This document shows positions 47,264 through 57,781 of a DNA stretch of 64,000 nucleotides, one piece after another. Made by a program: the position numbers and the translations under genes. Origin of the DNA: Chondrosia reniformis. Its lineage: Eukaryota > Porifera > Demospongiae > Chondrillida > Chondrillidae. Under the pieces are notes generated by a model. It saw nothing but the letters and a program-made list of their open reading frames with translations, did not search any database and was not told where the DNA came from. Within the stretch, counting starts at the first letter, position 1; each line of letters opens with the position of its first letter. The stretch lies in assembly GCA_947172415.1 (NCBI GenBank), contig OX359193.1, positions 2,908,501-2,972,500 of the forward strand, written 5' to 3'.

Positions 47264-47671
47264 GGATGGGTATTGTCCAGTTCAACCCCCCGACGGAGCA
47301 GGGTGCTTAGCCCCTCATGTGGCATCCTGTGGCTAAATCAGCCTCCCTGTCAGTATGGGCTAACCCCCCGTCTGGCAGCTACACTGGGTTACGTTTCGTC
47401 ATGAGAATAACAATTTTCAAGACAGGCTGTGGCCTAGGTGCACCAGTGGTGAAGAAAACCCTGGGTCAACCAGAATAGGTGATTCCACTGGTGCCTCACA
47501 GGTAGATGTACCTGAATGTAATAACCCTTCTTCGGTCCCCGTGACGGGCCAACCAGCCCTATGGACTGAGGAAATGGTTAGGGCACTAATTGATTGCTTT
47601 GAGCGATCTGAACCCAAAGAGGTGGCTATCAAAAGCGTTTAGAGCGGGAATGGCTGAGCAAATACCCACAT

Positions 47672-48199
47672 TTGCCTCAGACCGGTCGAACCCTTGCCTT
47701 CCAAGCCAAAAGGAGCTTGGTAGGAGACGGAGTACTGCAAGTAACGGGTAGCCGAGATTTAGATTTGGTTAATGATGAACCGCAAGGTGCCTCTAGAAGG
47801 AGAAGGATCCAAGGGGTGATCTGGAACCTTCAGAGGGATAATATCCTCATGGAGCTCTACCGAGAAAGTAAGCCCATGGAAAAGGGGTATGCCGAGCGGT
47901 TGTACCAGGCTTGGAATGCTGCAATGCCAGACCATAAAACCACAAAGGTAGCACTAACTACAAGACTTAGTAGAATCCAAAGAGGTCAAGGTCTCTCGAG
48001 ACTAAACCTTGTGGATCCTAACTCTTGTGGTGTAGCCACCCTAACTGGGACTGTGGAGGAAGGTGTGGGAGCCCAGGGACAGGGGGAGCTTCTCCAAGTT
48101 CAGGCTGGGACTAACAAAATGGTGAGCTGCCTGCAGTCCCTGTTGAAACTCCCACACATGATCATCCCAGTCCCAGGACAAGTGGCAATGATCATCTGA
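47672..48199 (+). pseudogene. REL-LINE copy C, N-terminal coding segment
   Basis: A 175-codon frame. IQGVIWNLQRDNILMELYRE and SKPMEKGYAERLYQAWNAAM form a helical domain found near the N-terminus of NeSL/HERO-like LINE proteins (W-x-x-x-(E/D)N...LM...Y-x-SKP...GY-x-(E/K)RL...W). KTTKVALTTRLSRIQRGQGL continues it. It ends at a stop before the RT frame; the join to the next frame (48279 onward) is broken by about 80 bp containing stops, so the original single ORF is interrupted. I saw no N-terminal C2H2 fingers upstream. Confidence 0.7.
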
Positions 48200-48257
48200 T
48201 GCAACTTTTAGGCAAAGCAAAAGATGCCTGTCTCCGAAAGAAACCTGGAGATTTCTC

Positions 48258-49808
48258 TGGTAGAAAACCCTGTGGGGGGTGCGGTTCAACCATGTTGATA
48301 TGGCACTGCTCCAGGAGGCCAATGATTGGGTGGAGAAAGAGTGGCAGGAAGGCCCTAGGTCGGCCTGGCACCTGAACTGCCTGGTCTACTCTGTTGCTAT
48401 GGCTGTGAGGGGAAAAACAACCAACGAATCACAGCCATGCAACCAGGGAAGGAAATCGGACAATCAGAAGGGACGTAAGAGACAGGAAGGTCACATAAGT
48501 GACAGGAAGGCCAAGGGCCTTAGGTTTAGAAGACTGCTTGCCTGGTTGGATGTGGAAATAGTGCGTCAACAGAATAATAATCCTATGACCAAACGCCAGA
48601 AAGTACTCCGAAGAAAGCTTAGGAGGGAGTTCCATTCATTAAACCTGAAGGTGCTGATCAGAGCTCGGGAACAGACACTGGGGAAACTCAGGGTCTGGAC
48701 CCTACAAGAGCGAAGATCGGCTGAACGCAGGAAATTCCAGGAACAAAACCACCTTTGGAATACCCAAAGGAAGTTCCGGATGAATGGCAATGTTCCAACC
48801 TCCAATGAAGCTCCCTCAATTGAGGTAGTAAGGGACTTTTGGACAAAGATTGTAGGTACTGTTGGTAAGGTCAACAAAGACGACCCAGGGGTGAAAGAAT
48901 GGCTAAAGGAAACCAAAAAGAGGGTGGGTAGAACCTCCTCTGAAGGTCCCGATAGCATTGATGAGACCAAACTGAGGAAGGCCTTGAAAAAGGCAAAAAG
49001 CTGCTCTGCCCCTGGGCCGGATGGCATCCACACTTTTTGGTGGAAAGCACTCCCCTCTGCACAGTCTGCCTTGGCAGATGTACTACGGAGGGTGGTGAGC
49101 GGAGATCTGTCAGTCCCAGACTGGCTTACAAGGGGTCGAACTCTACTCGTCCCCAAAAAGGGTGACCCGAAAAGTGCGGCCAACTACCGACCTATTGCGT
49201 GTCTCAACACAATGTACAAGGCTGTCACAGCATACATTGCGTCAGAACTACTCACTTACACCTACACTAATGATCTTTTGCCTATGGCCCAAAGGGCCAT
49301 GAGGAAAGGGAGGTGGGGCTGTGTGGACTGTCTACTGCTGGATCAATCAATCGGTCTAGATGCCAAAATTATGGGTAAGCCACTTAGTGTGGCATGGATC
49401 GATTATGAGAAGGCATATGACAGAGTCCCTCACAAGTGGGTGATGAAGGTGCTAAAAACCATCAAGTGCCCAGGTTGGATCCGGAGGTCTATAGAGCTCT
49501 TTTCCAAACACTGGGCTACTGTGCTTGAGTTGAGGACTGCGGGGAAGGTGGTTAGGAACACCCCTGTTAAATATAACAGGGGGCTCTTCCAAGGAGACTC
49601 CTTATCGCCACTCCTCTTTTGTCTGGCCATAGCTCCCATATCCCAAGTTCTTAACAGAACCAAGGGATATACCCTCTGGCATGATGGGGAAAGGAACACC
49701 ATGTCACACTCGTTGTACATGGATGACCTTAAGATATATGCTGGAGGGCCTGATAACTCAGGGAAGCCATGGAATGTGTGGAGAAAACCTCAAATGCCAT
49801 TGGCATGA
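48258..49808 (+). pseudogene. REL-LINE copy C, linker and reverse transcriptase
   Basis: The 509-codon frame includes a basic helical linker (RKLRREFHSLNLKVLIRARE, QNHLWNTQRKFRMNG), FWTKIVGTVGK with WLKETKK, and then RT boxes in order: APGPDGIHTFWWKALP, WLTRGRTLLVPKKGD, NYRPIACLNTMYKAVT, motif A VAWIDYEKAYDRVPHKWV, motif B GLFQGDSLSPLLF, motif C LYMDDLKIYAGG (catalytic DD at about 49725). A single-base deletion near 49755 (GATAACTC; segment A has GATAAACTC) throws the frame out 25 residues later. All catalytic aspartates are present, so the RT core was functional until recently. Confidence 0.88.
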
Positions 49809-51313
49809 GATTTGGAGTGAGAAAGTGTGGAACAGCTCACATGCAAAAGGGGAAAGTTCTGGCTGGCCCAGACAACCCTGAACGCAGTGAAGAATCCATA
49901 AGGAGCCTTGAAAAAGGTACTACTTATAAGTACCTAGGGCTAGAACAACTGTTTGAGGTAGATGACAGCAAGGTCAAAGCTTGCTTGATCAACGAATTGA
50001 GGAGGAGACTCCACAAAGTGTGGGGCTCTCACCTCAATGGTAATAATGCTGCAGAAGCCTCGAATATGTTGTGTGCCTCTCTATTGAGATACTCTTACCC
50101 AGTTTTGAAGTGGACTCAAAGTGAGCTTCCAAGGCTGGACCGAATGGTGAGAAAGATCATGAGAAAGTACCAGTGTCATCACTATAACTCTGCCATTGAG
50201 AGAGTGAACTTGCCTCGCTCTCAAGGTGGTAGAGGGCTCTGTAGTTTTCCTTTGGATCACGACAGGGCTGTTGTGAATCTGGCAAGATACCTCCATACTG
50301 CCAATGATCCATTCACAGCTATTGTGGTTAAACACCAAAAGTGGCTGGAGTGCTCAAAGCAGAGGAGGACTGTCTTGAAAGAAGCCAGATTGATACTGAG
50401 AAGCCACGGAATAGAACTAGAACCGGAAATGTGGCTGAGGACAGATCCCTCACAAAATAGTGTAAGAGAATGGAGGAGAGTGGCACGTGAGCTCCGGGAG
50501 GCTCAGACTGAAAGGTTAAAAAGTAACCTAGCCGAAAAGTCTCACCAGGGCTCATACCACAGACAAGTCACAAATAGGGAGTCTTATGTGTGGCTTTCTG
50601 AGGGGAGACTCACACCTCAAACTGAGGCTCTGATTCTCGCAGCCCAAGATGATGTGCTGCACACTAGGTGGTACCAAAATAGAATTCTGAGGAATTCTAG
50701 CCTCCTAATGTGTAGAGAATGTGGCAAGGCTATGGAAACGGTCAAACACATACTAAACATGTGTGAGCCCAAGGGATTTTCTCTCTACAAAGAGAGACAT
50801 GACCGGGCAATACTGATAGTGTTGGGGAGACTGTTGAAAGAATATGGATTCAAGCAGGAAGAGCCCTGGTACAAACTAGAAGCAAAACCAGTCTATGAGA
50901 ATAGGTCTGTCAAAATCTTGTGGGATCCTAGTATCCCTACAGATGAAGAAATGACAGAAAGAAGGCCAGGCTTAGTGGTTGAGGATCGGCTATGTAAGTC
51001 CATCTTCATTATTGAGATGTCAGTTCCTACTGACAGCAATATTAATGGAAGATGGCAAGAGAAGTTCCAAAAGTACCAGAAGCTGGCAGCTGATATGAGG
51101 AAACAATTTACGGGCTACCGAATTAAGGTAGTCCCGATGATAATTGGTGCTTTGGGGACAGTGGACACGCTCCTGGAAGACCTTAGGGGAATTCCAAAGC
51201 TGTCAAAAAGTGCAGTAGAAGTGATGAGAGCCATGCAGAGAACTGTTCTCTGTTCGGCTGTGAGGATATTGAGGCGACATCTATCTGTTGAGGGATTGGG
51301 GCCTGGACGATAA
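49769..51313 (+). pseudogene. REL-LINE copy C, RT thumb, zinc knuckle and restriction-like endonuclease
   Basis: This 514-codon frame resumes directly after the frameshift: KGTTYKYLGLEQLFE (RT motif E region), LPRSQGGRGLCSFPL, the CX2CX8HX4C knuckle CRECGKAMETVKHILNMC (50711-50764), then ERRPGLVVEDRLCKSIFIIE and MSVPTDSNINGRWQEKFQKY. The last block is the PD...(E/D)xx core of the nuclease that nicks the target. The PD aspartate is G here (N in copy D, intact D in segment B). The protein ends RHLSVEGLGPGR at 51313. Together with the frame above, copy C encodes nearly all of the element protein but with a lost nuclease residue. Confidence 0.88.
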
Positions 51314-51520
51314 GTAGTCCTGTCCCAGTCCTTGCCTGTCGACCTCTGGAAAGCAGTGGTGGATTGGTGTATGGAGGTACTCCCTCCTATTATGACGGTC
51401 AACTTTGGCCCGACGTGCACCCGTCTGCTGCTGTCGGAAGGAGGAAAAGCCGAGGCTTCTGGCTAAAAACCCAAAGAAAGGAAAACATAACTGACTGAGG
51501 GTTGTCCAAGCCCGATACTC

Positions 51521-51544
51521 CTTGCCTTAGTACACTAAGGCAAG
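51521..51544 (+). other. 3' UTR stem-loop of REL-LINE copy C
   Basis: CTTGCCTTAGT pairs perfectly with ACTAAGGCAAG. The same hairpin occurs in copy D (57723-57746) and, as a longer 15-bp stem, in segment B (27191-27228). It lies 32-40 nt before the element 3' end. A conserved 3' structure is what an R2-type RT would use to recognise its RNA; that role is inference. Confidence 0.75.
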
Positions 51545-51582
51545 AAGTAACAAGGTTCTCCGTTAAGGCTTTTGTTTTTCAA

Positions 51583-54500
51583 GTAAGTACTAGTTGCAAG
51601 TACTAGTTGTTTGTACTATATACATGTACTAGTTATGAGTGTAAGCACTATGTTATATGTAGCAGTTGTATGTACTAGCTGTATGTACTAGTTGTGGGTT
51701 CTAGAACTAGTTATATTGGGTAATAGTTAGGTTCTATTTATAGGTACTTGTTATATGTACTAGATGTATGTACTAGTTGTATGTACTAGATGTATGTACT
51801 AGTTGTGTGTACTAGCTGAATGTACAACTTGTATGTACTATCTGTATGTTCTAGTTGTATGCTCTAGTTAAATTTACTAGTTATAAGTACTAGTTGTATG
51901 TTATAGTTTATAGACTAGTTGTATATACTAGTTTTATGTACTAGTTGTATGTACTAGTTGTAATACTAGTATTATTTACTAACTTTATGTATTAGTTGAA
52001 TGTACTAGGTGTATGTACTAGAACTAGTTATACTTTCTAGTGGTAGGAACTAGTTGTATGTACTAGTTGTATGTATTAGTTGTGTGTACTAGTGGTATGT
52101 ACTGATTATGATGCACTCGTTCTATGTAGTAGTTCTATGTTGTAGAACTAGTTTTATGTACTAGTTGTATGTACCAGTTGGATGTACTACTTGTATGTAC
52201 TATTTGTATATACTAGTTGTGTGGACTAGTTATATGTACTAGTTGTACGTTCTCCTTCTATGAACTAGTTATATATATTATATGTACTTTTTAGTTATAT
52301 TTACTAGTTGTAGGTACTACTAGTATGTACTAATAGTATATATGTAGTAGTTTTCTGTGCTAATTGTATGTACTAGTTGTATGTACAAATTGTATGTACT
52401 AGTTATGTACCAGTTTTATGTACAAGGTGTATGTACTAGTTGTATGCACTAGTTCTCTGTACTAGTTCTATGTACTACCTGTATGTATTAGTTGTATGTA
52501 TTAGTTACTAGTAGTATGAACTAGTTGATGTTCTCGTTCCATGTACAAGTTATATGTACTAGTTATATGTAATAGTTGTAATAGTTGTATGTGGTAGTTG
52601 TATGGACTAGTTGTATTTAATAGTTGCATGTTCTCCTTCTGTGAAATAGTTATATATACTAGTTGTATATACTAGTTGTATGGACTATTTCTTTGTACTA
52701 ATTGCATATAATAGTTCTATGTACAAGTTGTATGTACTAGTTGTATGTTCTAGTTGTATGTTCTAGTTATATTTACTAGTTATAGGTACATGTTGTATGT
52801 TATGGTTATACAGATTAGTTGTATGTACTAGTTGTATATGCTAGTTCTACCAACTAGTTCTATGTACTAGTTGTAGTACTAGTATTATTTACTAGTTTTA
52901 TGTACTAGTTGTATACACTAGTTGTATGTCCTAGTACCAGTTATATTGACTAGTTGCAGGTAAACGTTGTATGGACTAGTTCCACGAACTAGTTCTATGT
53001 ACTAGTTGTAGTACTAGTTTTATTTACTAGTTGTATTTGCTAGTTGTATGTACTAGTTGTATGTACTACTTGTATGTAGTAGTTGTTTCTACTAGTTGTA
53101 TGGCCTAGTTGTATGTACTAGGTGTACGTACTATATATATTTGTACTAGCTAAAAGTTTATGTACTAGTTATTGTACAATTTTGTCTACTAGTGTTATGT
53201 ACTAGTTATATGTACTTATTGTATGAACTAGTTGTATGTACTAGTTGTTTCTTCTAGTTCTATATACTGGTTGTATGTACTAATTATGATGCACTTATTC
53301 TATGTCATAGTTCTATGTACTAGTTATGGTACTAGTTATATGTACTAGTTGTATATACCAGTTGTATGCACTAGTTGTATGTAGTAGTTTTATGTACTAA
53401 TTGTAGGTACCAGCTGTATGTCCTAGCTTTATGTACTAGTTGTATGTAGAAATTATGATGCACCCGTTCTATGTACTAGTTGTATGTATTAGTTGTATGT
53501 ACTAGTTGTTTCTACTAGTTGTATGGCCTAGTTTTATGTACTAGTTGTATGGACTAGTTGTATGTACTAGTTGTACGTTCTATTTACTTGTACTAGTTGT
53601 ATGTACTAATTGTACGTTCTATTTACTTGTACTAGTTATATGGGTATGTATTACATATATGTACCAGTAGTGTACTAGTTGAATGTACTAGTTGTATGCA
53701 CTAGTTGTATATACTAGTTCCAAGTACTAGCTGTGTTTACAAGTTTTATGTTCCAGTTATAAGTGCTAGTTGTGTGTACTAGTTGTCGCACCAGTTGTAT
53801 GTACTAGTTGTAGGTACTAGTTGTATGGACTAGTTGTATGTATTAATTGAATGACAAGTACTAGTTAATTTACTAGTTGTCGGTACTAGTTTTCGGTACT
53901 AGTGGAATGTATATAATAGTTGTATATTCTAATTGTATGTATTAGTTCTATGTACTAGTTGTATGAACTAGTTGAAAGTACTAATTGTATGGACTAATTG
54001 TATGTACGAGGTGTATATACTAGTATTAGTTATACTTACTAGTTGTAGGTTCTAATTATATGTACCAGCTATATGTAGTAGGTTTATGTACTAATTGTAT
54101 GTACCAGTTGTATGTACTAATTGTATGTACAAGTTGTATGTACTAGTTGTATGTACAAATTATGATGTACTCATTCTATGTCCTAGTTCTATGTACTAAT
54201 TTTTTGACTAGTTATATTAGCTGTATGTAGTAGTATTATGTACTAAATGTGTGTACTAGTTGTATGTACTAGTTGTTTGTACTAGTTGTATGAACTAGTT
54301 GTATGTACTAGTTGAATGTAGAAGTTGTTTGTGCAAGTTCCAGGTACTGGTTGTATGTACTAATTATGATGCACTCGTTCTATGTCATAGTTCTATGTAC
54401 TAGTTGTAGTACTAGTTGTATGTACTATTGTATATACTACTTGTATGTACTAGTTGTATGTACTAGTTGTATGTACTAGTTGTATGAACTATTTTTACGT

Positions 54501-54875
54501 ACTTGTGTATGTATTATTTATTTGAACTAGTTTAATGTGTATGTACTAGTTATATAAACCAGTTGTATATACTAATTTTATGTACTAGTAGTATGTACTA
54601 GGTGTATGTACTAGTACTAGTTATACTTCCAAGTTGTAGGAACTAGTTGTATATACTAGTTGTATGTAGTAGTTTTATGTACTAATTGTATGTACCAGTT
54701 GTATGTACTAGTTATATGGACTAATTGTATGTTTAATTCTATTTACTGGGTGAATGTGTATGTACTACATATATGGATCAGCTGTTTGTACTAGTTATAT
54801 GTACTATATAGTTCTATGAAATAATCGTATGTACCAGTTATATATACTAGGTGTATGGACTAGTTGTGTCTGGTG
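51583..54875 (+). repeat. 13-bp satellite, block 8
   Basis: About 250 units. The first 200 bp is a diverged duplicate of 42468-42680. The marker AATTATGATGCACTCGTTCT recurs at about 52105 and 54360, with variants at 53283 and 53453. Confidence 0.95.
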
Positions 54876-55553
54876 CAGTGGAAACAGTGGAAATGGCGGA
54901 AATGGCGGAAATGGTGGAAAGCACGGAAATGGGCTTGCCTCAAAGCCACTAGTCAATGGAAATGCATGCAGCTTGGAGCCTCTTTAATCTCTCCTTGGGA
55001 GAGGACGTCTATAAGAAAGGCTTGGATATGGTAACGGAGGGCCGCAAAGATAAAATGGTTGTATATGCCGTAAAATAGAATGACCGCGTGTTGCAAAACT
55101 TGGCTTTGGGCTGATCCTGGGTAAAAGAGGCTTGGCATAACACGTTTGTAGTGTTAGGATTTAAGAAGGTTGGTTGTACTACCAGATGTACACGTGGAAC
55201 TGACCAAGGATCAGCACTGCATCACTACTTTCATTCTGCAAGGATCAAACTTTGATTCCTACTAGCTGCAGGCATATTAGCCAGTTAACTTATCAATTGA
55301 CATTAGTTAGTTATACAATTACAATATATAGCTGATTTACTACACTGGGCTTAGTTATGATGCGCTTAATGCTGACCTGTCATGGCTCGCCATACCGTTC
55401 GCCATTTTTGGTCTCTGTCGCTATTTTTAGACGTTCACACAAAAGGAGAGCCTTATGGGCTCTTAGTTAGAAAGCTGCATCCTAGCTTCATGGCTTTGTG
55501 ACAAGCCTCCTTGGCCATTTTCAAGGTTTCGGCCATTTCAGCCGTTTCCACTG
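54876..55553. mobile_element. 678-bp non-autonomous DNA element with long TIRs
   Basis: The left CAGTGGAAACAGTGGAAATG (54876) matches the reverse complement of the right end, CAGTGGAAACGGCTGAAATG (55553). Similarity continues for about 80 bp through a GCTTG...CAAAGCC tract. The left TIR contains short GGCGGAAAT tandem copies. No transposase sequence was found. No clear target duplication could be read because of the satellite flanks. Confidence 0.75.
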
Positions 55554-55875
55554 CCCCTGTTGTGTGTAATTGTTGTATATACTAGCTGTATGTGCTACTT
55601 GTATGTCCTAGTTGTTAGTACTATTTGTATGTACTCCTTTTACGTACTAATTGTGTTTACTAGTTGTACGTACTAGTTGTAGGTTCTAGTTCTAGTTATA
55701 CTATGTACTAGGTAGGTACTAGTTGTATGCACTAGTTGTATTTATTAATTGTATGTATTAGTTGTATGTACTAGTTGTAAGTACTCGCTACTGGTTGTAT
55801 GTAGTAGTTGTGTGTAATTGCTGTATGAACTAGTTATATTTACTAGTTGTATGTATTAGTTGTATGTACTATTTG
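55554..55875 (+). repeat. 13-bp satellite, block 9
   Basis: About 24 units, with one composite marker (GGTTCTAGTTCTAGTTATAC) near 55681. Confidence 0.93.
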
Positions 55876-56133
55876 TTCATTCCAGATAGAATCCAAATAG
55901 ATTCCTTGGTCCATATTGAAACAAGGGATGGTCTTAATCTTGATTGCCTCTTTTATCTTTCTTCTCATCTTGTTATCTTCCTTAAGAAGATAACAAGAAG
56001 AAGAATGGACAACAACAACTCAGTTGCTGTACATGTGAGAGACACTGAACACAATATCTCATGGGAAAAAGTCAAAATAAATCTGAAGGAAGATAACAAG
56101 ATGAGAAGAAAGATAAAAGAGGCAATCAAGATT
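55876..56133. pseudogene. Inverted pair of Penelope-like GIY-YIG endonuclease C-termini
   Basis: The plus strand (about 56005-56133) encodes NNNSVAVHVRDTEHNISWEK, then EDNKMRRKIKEAIKI. The reverse strand (55983-55876) encodes EDNKMRRKIKEAIKI followed by NMDQGIYLDSIW and ends at satellite. H-(V)...T-x-H-x-I-x-W...R-(R)KI-(K/R)-EA-x-x-I...N-x-D-x-G is the tail of the GIY-YIG module of Penelope-like elements. The shared part forms a perfect 48-bp inverted repeat (55936-55983; 56086-56133). The plus-strand arm runs directly into the REL-LINE copy D. Confidence 0.8.
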
Positions 56134-56138
56134 ATGGA

Positions 56139-57781
56139 TGGCCCAGACAACCCTGATCGCAGTGAAGAATCCATAAGGAGCCTTGAAAAAGGTACTACCT
56201 ATAAGTACCTAGGGCTAGAACAACTGTTTGAGGTAGATGACAGCAAGATCAAAGCTTGCTTGATCAATGAATTGAGGAGGAGACTCCACAAAGTGTGGGG
56301 CTCTCACCTCAATGGTAGGAATGCTGCAGAAGCTTCCAACACTGGACTGAATGGTGAGAAAGATTATGAGAAAGTACCAGTGTCATAACTATAACTCTGC
56401 CATTGAAAGAGTGAACTTGCCTCGCTCTCAAGGTGATAGAGCGCTCTGTAGTTTTCCTTTGGATCACGACAGGGCTGTTGTGAATCTGGTAAGATACCTC
56501 CATACTGCCAATGATCCACTCATAGCTGTTGTGATTAAACACCAAAAGTGGCTGGAGTGCTCAAAGCAGAGGAGGACTGTCTTGAAAGAAGCCAGATTGA
56601 TACTGAGAAGCCACGGAATAGAACTAGAACCGGAAATGTGGCTGAAAACAGATCCCTCACAAAATAGTGTAAGAGAATGGAGGAGAGTGGCACGTTTGCT
56701 CCGGGAGGCTCAGACTGAAAGGTTAAAAAGTAACCTAGCCGAAAAGTCTCACCAGGGCTCATACCACAGACAAGTCACAAATAGGGAGTCTTATGTGTGG
56801 CTTTCTGAGGGGAGACTCAGACCTCAAACTGAGGCTCTGATTCTTGCAGCCCAAGATGCTGCACACTGGGTGGTACCAAAATAGGATTCTGAGGAATTCT
56901 AGCCTCCTAATGTGCAGAGAATGTGGCAAAGCTATGGAAACGATCAAACACATACTAAACATGTGTGTGCCCAAGGGATTTTCTCTCTACAAAGAGAGAC
57001 ATGACCGGGCAATACTGATAGTGCTGTGGAGACTGTTGGAAGAATATGGATTCAAACAGGAAGAGCCCTGGTACAAACTAGAAGCAAAACCAGTCTATGA
57101 GAATAGGTCTATCAAAATCTTGTGGGATCCTAGCATCCCTACAGATGAAGAAATGACAGAAAGAAGGCCAAACTTGGTGGTTGAGGATCGGCTATGTAAG
57201 TCCATCTACATTATTGAGATGTCAGTTCCTACTGACAGCAATATTAATGGAAGATGGCAAGAGAAGTTCCAAAAGTACCAGAAGCTGGCGGCTGATATGA
57301 GGAAACGATTTAGGGGCTACCAAATTAAGGTAGTCCCGATGATAATTGGTGCTTTGGGGACATTGGAGACACTCCTGGAAGACCTTAGGGGAATTCCAAA
57401 GCTGTCAAAAAGTGCAGTAGAAGTGATGAGAGCCATGCAGAGAACTGTTCTCTGTTCGGCTGTGAGGATATTGAGGCGACATCTATCTGTTGAAGGATTG
57501 GGGCCTGGACCATAAGTAGTCCTGTCCCAGTCCTTGCCTGTCGACCTCTGGAAAGCAGTGGTGGATTGGTGTATGGAGGTACTCCCTCCTATTGTGATAG
57601 TCAAAATTGGCCCGATGCGCACCTGTCTGCTGCTGCCGGAAGGAGGCAAAGCCGAGGCTTCTGCCTAAAAACCTGAAGAAGGGAAAACCTAACTGACTGA
57701 GGGTTGTCCAAGCCAGATACACCTTGCCTTAGTAAACTAAGGCAAGAAGTAACAAGGTTCTCCGTTAAGGCTTTTGTTTTT
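56139..57781 (+). mobile_element. REL-endonuclease LINE, copy D (5'-truncated)
   Basis: It starts at TGGCCCAGACAACCCTGA, inside the RT C-terminal region, joined to Penelope sequence through ATTATGGA. It reads RSLEKGTTYKYLGLEQLFEV, has a deletion of about 80 bp near 56340 relative to copy C that shifts the frame, then LPRSQGDRALCSFPLDHDRA, a second break near 56855 (deleted bases in the DDVLHTRWYQ block), the knuckle CRECGKAMETIKHILNMC and ERRPNLVVEDRLCKSIYIIE. The endonuclease PD aspartate is N here. The C-terminus ends at 57515. The 3' UTR has the stem-loop at 57723-57746, and the 3' end is GCTTTTGTTTTT followed by satellite. Confidence 0.9.

Larger units (their letters stand above)
47264..51582 (+). 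mobile_element. REL-endonuclease LINE, copy C (most complete)
   Basis: A 4.3-kb element flanked by GTAAGTACTAGTTGC on both sides (47249-47263; 51583-51597). Order: structured 5' leader, N-terminal segment, linker plus RT, zinc knuckle, restriction-like endonuclease, 3' UTR with stem-loop (51521-51531 with 51534-51544), and the end GCTTTTGTTTTTCAA. There is no poly(A). The architecture (one coding region, RT before a CCHC knuckle and a C-terminal PD-(D/E)XK-like nuclease) places it in the R2/R4/NeSL/HERO group, which often inserts at specific sites. It is about 50 bp shorter at the 5' end than segment A. Confidence 0.92.

Noticed and set aside
48566..49183. Long reverse-strand ORF opposite the LINE RT (205 codons)
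   Set aside because: It is an antisense shadow of the conserved RT frame; its residues follow the complement of the RT codons.
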